This document shows positions 50,538 through 58,745 of a stretch of DNA of 64,000 bases, in pieces. Source of the DNA: Microbulbifer okhotskensis. Its GTDB lineage: Bacteria; Pseudomonadota; Gammaproteobacteria; Pseudomonadales; Cellvibrionaceae. The DNA is taken from the NCBI RefSeq assembly GCF_023895975.1, contig NZ_JALBWM010000005.1, positions 1 to 64,000 of the forward strand, written 5' to 3'. The position numbers were made by a program, and so were the translations under genes. Below the pieces are notes generated by a model, which saw only the letters and a list, made by a program, of their open reading frames with translations, was not told the origin of the DNA and did not search any database. Every line of letters begins with the position of its first letter. Position 1 is the stretch's first letter.

Positions 50538-50996
50538 ATGCTGACACTATTAGGTAGCCTGCTTGGCTTTATTTCGAGCGCCTTTCCAGACTTGCTGAAA
50601 ATCTGGCAAGACAAACAAGACAGAAAACACGAGCTACAGATTCTCGATCGACAGATGGAGCAAATGCGCCTTGGTCATAACCAACGGCTAGAAGAAATTG
50701 CCGTCAATGCTGACATCAATGAAAGCCTTGCGTTGCTGAAACACGACAGCCAGCCATCGGGTATTAAGTGGGTCGATGGGCTTAGGTCATCGGTACGACC
50801 GGTGATCACTTACGCTTTTTTCCTATTGTTCACCGCCATAAAAATCTGCGCGTTATATGTATTGGTTTTCGATCAAGGCCTAGATTTCGTCATCGCTTTG
50901 CCACAAATCTGGGATCCAGAAACACAAGCATTGTTTGCAGCGGTGATGAGCTTTTGGTTTGGTCAGCGTGCCTTGGCAAAAGCCAGGGGGCAATAA
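50538..50996 (+). CDS. holin (3TM family)
   Basis: A protein of 152 residues with an N-terminal hydrophobic stretch (LLGSLLGFISSAFPDLLKIW), a central coiled coil, then membrane segments near 90-110 (PVITYAFFLLFTAIKICALY) and 130-148. The RSSVRPVITY and FWFGQRALAKARG motifs are typical of the holin 3TM family. It makes the membrane hole that releases the endolysin. GGAGGAC precedes the ATG. Confidence 0.8.
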   Translation: MLTLLGSLLGFISSAFPDLLKIWQDKQDRKHELQILDRQMEQMRLGHNQRLEEIAVNADINESLALLKHDSQPSGIKWVDGLRSSVRPVITYAFFLLFTAIKICALYVLVFDQGLDFVIALPQIWDPETQALFAAVMSFWFGQRALAKARGQ

Positions 50997-51057
50997 GCAT
51001 GAAAAGCTTGATAGTTATGCGAATAGAAGCGTTCATAGGAAAAAAGAGGAGTAATTT

Positions 51058-51348
51058 ATGAGCGTAAAATATAGCAAGGTGATCGTTGAAGATATTACAA
51101 GTGAAGGATTGTCAGATGATGAACTGTCCTTACTCGTTGACGTTTTTTGCCGGACAGTTGTAAAGGTGAAGTCGATACAAGCAAGTCAGGCTGAATTTCC
51201 TTTAAATAAGCTGGCCACCACTAAGACAACAAGCTTAGCTGGGTTTACGCTTTCGATTATGCTTACCTTCCATGAAGGGTGCGAGCTTTGGTTGGGTCAA
51301 CTTCAGGGGCAAAATAGAAATCTACTTATTACCGGCACCATTGATTGA
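51058..51348 (+). CDS. hypothetical protein in the lysis region
   Basis: A protein of 96 residues with acidic N-terminus (SKVIVEDITSEGLSDDELSL) and a hydrophobic middle (LAGFTLSIMLTFHEGCELWL). It has no clear transmembrane helix. AAGAGGAGT precedes the ATG. It ends at a bidirectional terminator shared with the reverse-strand gene. Not recognised. Confidence 0.5.
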   Translation: MSVKYSKVIVEDITSEGLSDDELSLLVDVFCRTVVKVKSIQASQAEFPLNKLATTKTTSLAGFTLSIMLTFHEGCELWLGQLQGQNRNLLITGTID

Positions 51349-51372
51349 AACTAAGCCTCGTCAATCAATTTT
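51340..51372. terminator. bidirectional terminator between convergent genes
   Basis: ATTGATTG at 51340-51347 pairs with CAATCAAT at 51362-51369, followed by TTTT; an A-run precedes on the other strand only weakly. It lies between two convergent genes. Confidence 0.5.
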
Positions 51373-52293
51373 ATAGTCCCAGTCTGTAGCTCTAGGATCA
51401 CCTGTTTGGTAAAACTGACGCACTAGTTTTACAAAATCCATAAAGTCTCTATTTTCTACGGTAAGGCGGTTTGCCGTATCCCAATCAATTTCAAGACGCT
51501 CTTTTGCAGGAACTAAAATCTGGCTTTCTGTCGGGTTGTCAACATCCAGTTGAATTAACCCTATTCCATGCGCAGAAAATAGCATCCGTAATTCTTTTAG
51601 CGTATCGCTGCCTTCAATTTCCGAAGCCACGAGATAGCCGAAGTTCGCCCAAGAAGAATTTGAAACCGCCTGAAAGAAACATTCTCGAATGTTTGAACGG
51701 TTAATTAGCAGCTTCACCTCAAATGACCAAAGTTTGGTTCTCTTGTCGGCGTATTGACCGACACAGTCTTTAACTTCTTGATGCCAGTCTGCACTTAAGT
51801 CTTCCATGCCAACAACGTCAGGATAAAGCCATTTATTGCCATTCGGCCCTCTCTTATTCGAAGACCGTTTTTCATCAATTCGTTTCGAGTAAAGTGAAAA
51901 CTCAGTAAATAGATATTCTGACAATAACGGGTAGAGATCATGTTCTTTAGTTTTAGGTTCTCGGCTGGTCGTATCATTTCGAGGCTGAGATTCCGCCGCA
52001 TCCACCTCTTCACTTTCTGATTGCTCAGTAAAATAATACTTCCGAGGCCTTCCTTCAGTTGTTTTTACCTGCGGATATTTGTTTTGCAGTCGGGGTCGTT
52101 GTGCGGCTATTTCACGAACAATCTGTTGAACAAGATCGTCTTCTGATTGAAGTGAATCACTCCGAAGCTTTTTCTCTTGGCATTCTTCTGGATAAGTTTC
52201 GTAAACCCAAACCGCTATCTCACGGGCAGTGAACTTTCTGTTTTGGTTGTTTTGTAAATAGTCGAGAACAGTTTTTGCCAGGTTGAGTGCCAT
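51361..52293 (-). CDS. HrgA-like winged-helix / PD-(D/E)XK-like protein
   Basis: A protein of 310 residues. Residues 1-95 are a winged helix (VLDYLQNNQNRKFTAREIAV, LQNKYPQVKTTEGRPRKYYF) as in COG2958/HrgA proteins, followed by an acidic linker to 130. Residues 150-290 look like a PD-(D/E)XK fold: YPDVVGMED near 155, WSFEVKL near 192, and FFQAVSNSSWANFGYLVASE. HrgA-type genes are associated with restriction loci. It runs opposite to the lysis genes around it, a mark of insertion. Probable nuclease-type cargo. Confidence 0.7.
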   Translation of the reverse strand: MALNLAKTVLDYLQNNQNRKFTAREIAVWVYETYPEECQEKKLRSDSLQSEDDLVQQIVREIAAQRPRLQNKYPQVKTTEGRPRKYYFTEQSESEEVDAAESQPRNDTTSREPKTKEHDLYPLLSEYLFTEFSLYSKRIDEKRSSNKRGPNGNKWLYPDVVGMEDLSADWHQEVKDCVGQYADKRTKLWSFEVKLLINRSNIRECFFQAVSNSSWANFGYLVASEIEGSDTLKELRMLFSAHGIGLIQLDVDNPTESQILVPAKERLEIDWDTANRLTVENRDFMDFVKLVRQFYQTGDPRATDWDYKID

Positions 52294-52363
52294 ATCCCTA
52301 TCCAGTTAATTTTTTTAATCATTTTACCTGATCTTTGCAGATCAACAATGAAAAGGATCTCTA

Positions 52364-52840
52364 ATGCGAAAAATCACTCAAGAAGGGCTAGACCTGATTA
52401 AGCGATTCGAGGGCTTTAGCTCGACGGTCTATATATGCCCAGCTGGGCACCCAACGATCGGGTATGGCCATTTAGTTCGAAACCATGAAACGTTTGAAAC
52501 AATTAGTCCGGAAGAAGCAGAAGACCTGCTGCGCAAAGATGTCGAATCGGCAGAGCGAGCAGTCTTGCGTTTGGTGAATGTTTCTCTTACTGATGGCCAG
52601 TTTGATGCGTTGGTATCCTTCACCTTTAACTTAGGGGCAGGAGCCTTTCAGCGATCGACTCTTCGGCGAAAGGTCAATCGGCAGGCTCATGATGAGGTGC
52701 CAGAGCAACTTAAACGATGGGTGTGGGCGGGCGGACGAAAATCAAAAGGCCTGATTACAAGGCGTGAAGTAGAATCAACTATATATGCTTTGGCTTACCA
52801 ATCATCCAGTCGTTATAGCGCAATTTTTACCCATTCATAG
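52364..52840 (+). CDS. endolysin (GH24 muramidase)
   Basis: A protein of 158 residues. RFEGF (Glu16), Cys25 and Thr31 in CPAGHPTIGYGH form a P22/T4-type catalytic set, followed by LTDGQFDALVSFTFNLGAGA and a C-terminal LITRREVESTIYAL. It has no signal peptide, so it depends on the holin. It cleaves peptidoglycan at lysis. It is the last gene that clearly belongs to the phage. Confidence 0.95.
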   Translation: MRKITQEGLDLIKRFEGFSSTVYICPAGHPTIGYGHLVRNHETFETISPEEAEDLLRKDVESAERAVLRLVNVSLTDGQFDALVSFTFNLGAGAFQRSTLRRKVNRQAHDEVPEQLKRWVWAGGRKSKGLITRREVESTIYALAYQSSSRYSAIFTHS

Positions 52841-52843
52841 ATT

Positions 52844-52919
52844 TTGTCGAACTTCAAGATAAAGAATTGACTTTTATCCTAGTCGGCGTACGATGGAATC
52901 CTTTGTACTTCTTCGACAA
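52844..52919 (+). promoter_or_regulatory. promoter with flanking inverted repeat before the modification-defence operon
   Basis: TTGACT at 52867-52872, a 16-bp spacer and TACGAT at 52889-52894 form a good sigma70 promoter. TTGTCGAA at 52844-52851 and TTCGACAA at 52912-52919 are an inverted repeat flanking it. The first gene downstream is an HTH protein, which may bind these arms. Confidence 0.6.
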
Positions 52920-52937
52920 TTGTGAAGAGAAAATGAA

Positions 52938-53123
52938 ATGGGCGACACTATTTGGACCATCAAAGAGGTGGCCGAGTACCTTAAAGTTAACGAACGCACC
53001 ATCTATCGACTTGCGGCCAGTGGTGAATTACCCGCATTCAAGGTGGGTAACTCTTGGCGCTTTAAGCAAGCGGAATTGGAAAAATGGATCGCTAGCCAGG
53101 CACAAAAGCCGAGTGATCGTTAA
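52938..53123 (+). CDS. excisionase-family HTH regulator of the defence operon
   Basis: A protein of 61 residues; almost the whole length is one HTH domain: TIKEVAEYLKVNERTIYRLA, then GELPAFKVGNSWRFKQAELE. This family (MerR/Xis-like) often precedes hsdM-type genes in modification loci and may control them. It is the first gene after the promoter with inverted repeats, so autoregulation is likely. Confidence 0.8.
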   Translation: MGDTIWTIKEVAEYLKVNERTIYRLAASGELPAFKVGNSWRFKQAELEKWIASQAQKPSDR

Positions 53124-53171
53124 TGGTAGTTTGTAATGGTCAAGTTAAACGCACAGGGAGGTATATGCGAG

Positions 53172-53543
53172 ATGAATGCTGTTTTAATCAATCAAATTGC
53201 TAGCCGAGTGAAATCTCAGCACACGTCCGTCGACTCCCTTTGGCAAAATGAACAAACCACCTGGCAACAACTGGGGTGGAGCAAGGCCCAAGTCGCGCTT
53301 TGGTTGGCATCGCTACCGAAAAGAAACCAACAAGCAGAACCCCATGCGGTTTATCACGTGACGCCTGATCTGGCTCATCATTTAGTCACGTTACTCACTC
53401 AAGCGGGTAAGCCGCTGCCTATCGCCCTTTTGCTCAAAAAACTCCCAGTAGGGGTGACTGCGACAGAACAACAATTACGGAAGTTGGCGCAACAAAATGA
53501 GCGGCTGGCATTAAAAGGCCCGTTGATCACATTAAGCGACTAA
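53172..53543 (+). CDS. small protein of the defence operon, unknown
   Basis: A protein of 123 residues from ATG 53172 (GGGAGG at 53157-53162); an earlier ATG at 53136 lacks a ribosome site. The C-terminal part reads VTPDLAHHLVTLLTQAGKPL, then PVGVTATEQQLRKLAQQNER, resembling a winged helix at the end. It is conserved in place between the HTH gene and the methylase, which suggests a role in the system. Not recognised. Confidence 0.6.
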   Translation: MNAVLINQIASRVKSQHTSVDSLWQNEQTTWQQLGWSKAQVALWLASLPKRNQQAEPHAVYHVTPDLAHHLVTLLTQAGKPLPIALLLKKLPVGVTATEQQLRKLAQQNERLALKGPLITLSD

Positions 53544-53597
53544 ATCTTATTTGGGTAAACGAAAAGAATTTTAAAAATTAAACACTAAGAGAAATCC

Positions 53598-55763
53598 ATG
53601 GCAAAGACAGCGACTGAAAAAAACACCAAAGCAAATGCCGCAACGAACTTACTTGAATCTCAGTATCAAGATTTACGCGGCCAGTATGACAATTTTAAAG
53701 ACCATGTCGAATTAACCTGTGTCGAATCTTTCGTTAAAGCCGGATTAGTGTGGGGCCAAGTAGAAGGTAACGATACCCCCGCCGTGATGTTGGTGGTGTT
53801 AGAAACAGGCCATTGGGAATACGCGCAGCAAACCGAGAAATTCGATTTGTTGGCCTACGAGCTGCTCGATAGTTTTGATGGTCAGTGGCCAGTTTTTGCC
53901 CACGTCGTAGACGATAAGAACAGTCGATTGTTAAGCTTGTTTGGCAGTGATGGATCGGACGGTACTCACGGCGTTGATGATATTCCCACGCTTGAAGAGT
54001 TACGAAATTTTGACCGCCTAGAGCGGGACCCAACCTTCCGCTGGTCCATGCGTGTTTACACCCGTTTAATGCAGCGCTTCGATGCCTTCCACGAAAACGT
54101 GTATCGCGTCACCAAAGACAAGGTCAACGATAAAAATGACATTATCGAAGAAGTCGCAAAACTCTTATTTTTAGAAAGCTTCCGCGCCCATCACAGCGCC
54201 GACCTCACCTTTAAAGACCGCGATGGCAACACCCAAAACTTCCGTGAAGTGTTCGACTATCGTTATGTTCAGCAACACGGCGATAAAGCCGTTGACCTTA
54301 TAAAAGATGCCTTTGAAGCCTTTAAAAGCCACCAAGACTATGTCGTGGTCAGCGATGATGGCACACGCAATGCCATCTTCCCGCCGGAATCCCACTTGCG
54401 CTTATCGGTGGCTAAAAACTATATCGACTTGCTAGAGGCCATGCAAAACCTCGGGCCGGTCACCAGCAATGATGGCCGAAAAGTTAAAGAGCAAGGCAAC
54501 CTGGGGGATGTTTCTGGTGATTTACTTGGCCGGGTGTTTGATGTTTTTCTGCGAGCCAACTTTGAATCCAAAGGCGGCTTGGGCGTTTACCTAACCCCCA
54601 ATCCAGTGAAACAAGCCATGCTGGAAATGGCCGTACACGATATCAGTGACGACGATGCGCTGATGGCGCGCCTAACCAGTGGTGATTTTCGCTTTTGTGA
54701 CCCTACCTGTGGCTCCTTTGGCTTTGGCTCGGTAGCCTTAAGCCAAATTGATGGTCTTATTGATACTCAGTTAGGCGGTATGGATGAAAACCAAAAAACC
54801 AAGCTCAAAAATACCCTGCGTGAAACCAGCTTTACCGGTGCCGATGCCGCCCCACGCATGGTGATGCTGGCGCGGGTGAATATGGCCTTACAAAACGCGC
54901 CTAAAGCACAGATTTTTTATACCGACAACTCGCTCACCACCCAGGCTCTAAAACCCAACAGCTTTGACTTAATCTGCACCAATCCGCCCTTCGGCACACC
55001 CAATTTTGGCAAAGACAAAAAAGGCCAAGAGTCCAAGAAAAACTACGAAGCCAATATGGAGCAAGTGCTGGGTGGTTTTCGCCCTGCTGAAAAAGTCAAA
55101 GAAAGTTACAACGCCTATTACGACCACACCAAAATGCGCTGGGAAGATACCGGCGAACTGGAGCTGGATGAAAACGGCGAGCCAAAGTGGCCAGGCTACC
55201 GCACCGATTTACGCCGAGTAGGCGGCACCGATAAAAAACCAATCCATCACTTATACCCTTCCACCAGCGGCTTAGCCTTGGGCAGTAAACCCGATAAAAA
55301 AGGCAACTGGAAACAAGTGGGTGCCACCATCGACCCTGCCGTGTTGTTTATTGACCGCTGCTTACAGCTATTAAAACCCGGTGGCCGTTTATTAATTGTC
55401 TTGCCCGATGGCATTTTGTGTAACAGCGGCGACCGCTATGTGCGCGAATACATTATGGGTAAAAAAGACGAACAAAGTGGCGAATTTGTCGGTGGCAAAG
55501 CCATTGTTAAAGCGGTTATTTCTCTACCCAGCGATTGCTTTAAACTCTCTGGTACGGGTGCGAAAACCTCGATTTTATATCTACAAAAACGCGCCGCCAA
55601 CCCCAGCCAACTCGAGCAGTTTTTACCCGAGCCGCAAAAAGAAGTGTTTATGGCCGTGGCCGAAACCCTGGGCTATATGGTGAAAAACAATATCGAAGAC
55701 TATAACGCCGGCGTGCCGAATGATTTAGATAAAATTGTGTCGGCTTATAAGCGGGGTGAGTGA
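53598..55763 (+). CDS. HsdM-like N6-adenine DNA methylase
   Basis: A protein of 721 residues. Motif I (FCDPTCGSFGFGSVAL) near residue 365 and motif IV (LICTNPPFGTPNFG) near 460 define a gamma-class N6-adenine methyltransferase as in type I HsdM. The N-terminal 290 residues form an extra domain (QYQDLRGQYDNFKDHVELTC; DTPAVMLVVLETGHWEYAQQ). The C-terminal part has LLKPGGRLLIVLPDGILCNS. It probably marks host DNA so that the system spares it. It overlaps the HsdS-like gene by TGATG. Confidence 0.9.
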   Translation: MAKTATEKNTKANAATNLLESQYQDLRGQYDNFKDHVELTCVESFVKAGLVWGQVEGNDTPAVMLVVLETGHWEYAQQTEKFDLLAYELLDSFDGQWPVFAHVVDDKNSRLLSLFGSDGSDGTHGVDDIPTLEELRNFDRLERDPTFRWSMRVYTRLMQRFDAFHENVYRVTKDKVNDKNDIIEEVAKLLFLESFRAHHSADLTFKDRDGNTQNFREVFDYRYVQQHGDKAVDLIKDAFEAFKSHQDYVVVSDDGTRNAIFPPESHLRLSVAKNYIDLLEAMQNLGPVTSNDGRKVKEQGNLGDVSGDLLGRVFDVFLRANFESKGGLGVYLTPNPVKQAMLEMAVHDISDDDALMARLTSGDFRFCDPTCGSFGFGSVALSQIDGLIDTQLGGMDENQKTKLKNTLRETSFTGADAAPRMVMLARVNMALQNAPKAQIFYTDNSLTTQALKPNSFDLICTNPPFGTPNFGKDKKGQESKKNYEANMEQVLGGFRPAEKVKESYNAYYDHTKMRWEDTGELELDENGEPKWPGYRTDLRRVGGTDKKPIHHLYPSTSGLALGSKPDKKGNWKQVGATIDPAVLFIDRCLQLLKPGGRLLIVLPDGILCNSGDRYVREYIMGKKDEQSGEFVGGKAIVKAVISLPSDCFKLSGTGAKTSILYLQKRAANPSQLEQFLPEPQKEVFMAVAETLGYMVKNNIEDYNAGVPNDLDKIVSAYKRGE

Positions 55764-57322
55764 TGTCTGTTGATACCTTACGTGAAACATTTCATATAAA
55801 CCGTATATCCCATCAAGATCTACAGGACTTCTTGACTGCCCAAACGTATCGCCCGGAAATTACTGAGGCTAAGAGGAAGATTCGCTCCTTGCCATGGGCT
55901 AACCTACAGGGCGTTTGCAGTAAACCTATTCGCCAAGGCAAATCGCCCAAGTATCTAGAAAATACGGGACTAGTTTGTGTAAAGCCTAAGAATACAAATG
56001 ACATGTTGGTTTCTCTGGAAGATACAGACTTTATTGACCCGTTGACTGTAGATCAAATCAATAATCAAAAACTTAAATATGGCGATATTGTAATTACTCG
56101 TTCGGGCTCTGGAACAATTGGCCGAGCTTCAATTTATAGTGGGCAACATGATGTATATACAAATGATCATCTATTTATAGTTCAATGCAAAACAGCGGAT
56201 AGCCATTATGTTTGTTCGTTCTTGAACAGTTACTGGGGGGCTAGGTTATTAGAAGCTGGGATATCAGGGTCTACCGGTCAATTAAATCTTTCAAACGAAC
56301 ATATAAAAAACATTCCTCTATACAAGCCAAATGAGTTAGCCCAAAAATACATCGGCGACAAAGTCCGCCAAGCCGAAGAACTTCGTGCTTGGGCGAAGGG
56401 GTTGGAGAATCAATTCACCCAAACACTGTCTCAAGCATACCCGGAAGCGTTCATTGATAAACGAACAGGAAGAAAGTATTCGAAAGCACCTGTTGATGAT
56501 ATTTCTTACACGCTAAACCCCGGTGCTTTTGATGAAGAACGATTACGCATCAGGATTTATTTGAAATCCAAGGGCGCACAGAAACTTCGCACAATCGCCT
56601 CTATTCAGGGTCCAACAACCTCGGATTATTCCGCAGAAACCGTCTATGTTGGTTTGGATGCAATCTCTTCTGGTAGCTGTGCTTTATCTGTATCTACAGT
56701 AGGTGATAGTGATGTTAAAGGCACTAGCCGATTGCTAACAGAAGGTGCTGTTGTCGCTAAGTTACGGCCATATTTGAATAAGGTTGCTTATATTCCTGCT
56801 AAATATTCTGGAGCCGTTGGATCAACTGAACTGTTATGTGTGCAGCCAAGTTCAGATGTTTCAAGTTGGTACTTGTACGGGGCATTAAAATCCGAAATAA
56901 CGCTAAAACAATTAAAGCCATTAGCAAGTGGTTCTACTCACCCGCGCATTGATCAATACGATCTTTATGATGTGGTCCTTCCAATTCACTCTGAATATGA
57001 AACGTTAGGTGAAATGCTGCAAAAGGCACAGAGTGCTTACTTTTATAGCAAAGATTTAACTACAGCGGCCAAGCTTCTTGTCGAAGCCCTTATCGAAGGT
57101 CAGCTCACCGAGCCACAATTAATCGACGCGCAACAAGCATTAGAAGCGGGTGATAACAGCCTGGACCAAGCCATTTTAGCGGGCTTAACGCCACAGGGTT
57201 TTAATGCAGATCCTGCGGCTAATACAAAGACTGAAAGTAAGGCCCAAAGCCAAGCCTTATTTAGTGATTTAGACGAGTTAACCCGCCTGCTTGAACAAGC
57301 ACAAGAGGCCGCTAATGACTGA
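55763..57322 (+). CDS. HsdS-like DNA specificity subunit
   Basis: A protein of 519 residues from ATG 55763. It has two target-recognition halves, residues 35-190 (LKYGDIVITRSGSGTIGRAS) and 270-410 (LTEGAVVAKLRPYLNKVAYI), separated by a conserved helix (YIGDKVRQAEELRAWAKGLE) and followed by a second (AKLLVEALIEGQLTEPQL). This is the normal HsdS layout. It picks the DNA site methylated by the HsdM-like partner. It overlaps the next gene by 8 bp. Confidence 0.9.
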   Translation: MSVDTLRETFHINRISHQDLQDFLTAQTYRPEITEAKRKIRSLPWANLQGVCSKPIRQGKSPKYLENTGLVCVKPKNTNDMLVSLEDTDFIDPLTVDQINNQKLKYGDIVITRSGSGTIGRASIYSGQHDVYTNDHLFIVQCKTADSHYVCSFLNSYWGARLLEAGISGSTGQLNLSNEHIKNIPLYKPNELAQKYIGDKVRQAEELRAWAKGLENQFTQTLSQAYPEAFIDKRTGRKYSKAPVDDISYTLNPGAFDEERLRIRIYLKSKGAQKLRTIASIQGPTTSDYSAETVYVGLDAISSGSCALSVSTVGDSDVKGTSRLLTEGAVVAKLRPYLNKVAYIPAKYSGAVGSTELLCVQPSSDVSSWYLYGALKSEITLKQLKPLASGSTHPRIDQYDLYDVVLPIHSEYETLGEMLQKAQSAYFYSKDLTTAAKLLVEALIEGQLTEPQLIDAQQALEAGDNSLDQAILAGLTPQGFNADPAANTKTESKAQSQALFSDLDELTRLLEQAQEAAND

Positions 57323-58745
57323 GGTGGCCTTAAAAGCGGTGGAATCGGTTATACATACACGCGAATGTGTGCGTGCCTATTCCACCCTTTTTAAACAAGG
57401 CTGGGTAGCACTGAGTGATAAGCGCTTTAGTGAAAGGCAGGCAGAGCAGATTAAAAAAAGCCTGACCGGTTTAGCTGCGCCGCTTGCTCTACAAAACGCT
57501 GCGGCAAATAAAAACGCTGAGCCAGATAAAAATAATTCAACGTCTTTTTCATTAACCCAAACCCTGCTCGCGGCCCGCAGCCGATTAATTAACCCATCGT
57601 TAATGTCAGCCACACAAGAACAGAGCAAGCCCGCCGACGGTGAATGGTTATTAGCCCTATTGGCCCTCGATGAACAATGGCGCAACCCTTGGTTAAACCT
57701 TATGGCCGCCCGTTGCCGTGAAGCCGGTGCCATGAGCGATACCGATGTACTGGTAAAACTGGTATCGGAACTCGGCGAAGCGGCGCAATGGGTGACGCCC
57801 ATTCTGCAAACTGCAAACGACCTTAAAACAAGCCCTAGCCCACTCGCTGAATTAGAGCGGGAACTTATCGGCCATTCTCTCGATGAAAACGCCGCCATTC
57901 CTAGCTTGGTTCGAATCCTGCGCGAAGCTTTTTTACTGGTGCAACTTCAACAGCAAAACCTCAATTCAATCGAGCCAATTAAGACGATCGATGGCAGCAG
58001 TAAAGCATTTAGTGATAACTGGTGTGCTGGGCGCTTGCTCGCCTTACCTTCAATGGCCTCAGAACCTTCTACATTAAAAGCGTGCAGTGAGAATACCCCA
58101 CAACTGATCCTGCAGTCGTTGCCCAAAAGCCCAGACGCACATGCAGGCGTAGATACAGGAAATAGTGTTGAGACAACATTCGATTATTTAAATCGCCAGC
58201 CATGGGCCATGTTGCTGAGCTTGGTGATTTTTACCCAAGATGCCTGGGCCGCTGAACAGCGCGGCGGTTTATTACTGGAATGCCAAGCGGGGCAAAATGC
58301 CTACGCCCCCAATGCGATTCAAGTGTTGGTGCAAGGCAGTGAAGGTGACGAGGTGGCCATTGGCAGCTTGGCAGATATGCTGTTGGCATTGTTTGATGAC
58401 ATCGGCATGGGCTTTTATCCCTATACACCGGATGCTCTCGACCTCAGCCAGCAATTGAGCCCACTAATGGGCGAACTGTTAAACCGACAGCTTTGGCAAT
58501 ACCGCGATGGCAGCAGTGGCCGTTTGGGCTATTACCAGATCCACCCTACATTTAGTGATGCTTGTTACAGCCTGCCGCTCAGCCCCTTATTTGGCCGCAA
58601 GAGTAAAGCGCTGCAACACAGTATAAAAACCTGCGCCCTGCAGTTGCGCGAAGCCAAGTTGCTGTTGGCGGCATCGGCCACTAAAAACACAAAAACACAT
58701 TCTGAATTAAACACAATCAATACAGGAGCGGCTCATGGATTTTGA
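57315..58745 (+). CDS. unknown protein of the defence operon
   Basis: A protein of 476 residues from ATG 57315. Alpha-helical, A/L-rich, with tracts such as EWLLALLALDEQWRNPWLNL and WAMLLSLVIFTQDAWAAEQR. The C-terminal part has LADMLLALFDDIGMGFYPYT. No nuclease or ATPase motif is visible. It overlaps HsdS (8 bp) and the ATPase gene (11 bp), so it is a core part of the operon. Possibly an adaptor between modification module and ATPase. Confidence 0.7.
   Translation: MTEVALKAVESVIHTRECVRAYSTLFKQGWVALSDKRFSERQAEQIKKSLTGLAAPLALQNAAANKNAEPDKNNSTSFSLTQTLLAARSRLINPSLMSATQEQSKPADGEWLLALLALDEQWRNPWLNLMAARCREAGAMSDTDVLVKLVSELGEAAQWVTPILQTANDLKTSPSPLAELERELIGHSLDENAAIPSLVRILREAFLLVQLQQQNLNSIEPIKTIDGSSKAFSDNWCAGRLLALPSMASEPSTLKACSENTPQLILQSLPKSPDAHAGVDTGNSVETTFDYLNRQPWAMLLSLVIFTQDAWAAEQRGGLLLECQAGQNAYAPNAIQVLVQGSEGDEVAIGSLADMLLALFDDIGMGFYPYTPDALDLSQQLSPLMGELLNRQLWQYRDGSSGRLGYYQIHPTFSDACYSLPLSPLFGRKSKALQHSIKTCALQLREAKLLLAASATKNTKTHSELNTINTGAAHGF

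Noticed and set aside
57377-57898. 173-codon minus-strand frame in the defence operon
   Set aside because: Low-complexity S/R/A-rich shadow of the 476-residue gene; it would break a tightly overlapping operon.
52938-58745. classical type I restriction-modification locus
   Set aside because: HsdM- and HsdS-like genes are present, but no HsdR is found and the following genes are a giant ATPase and unknown proteins.
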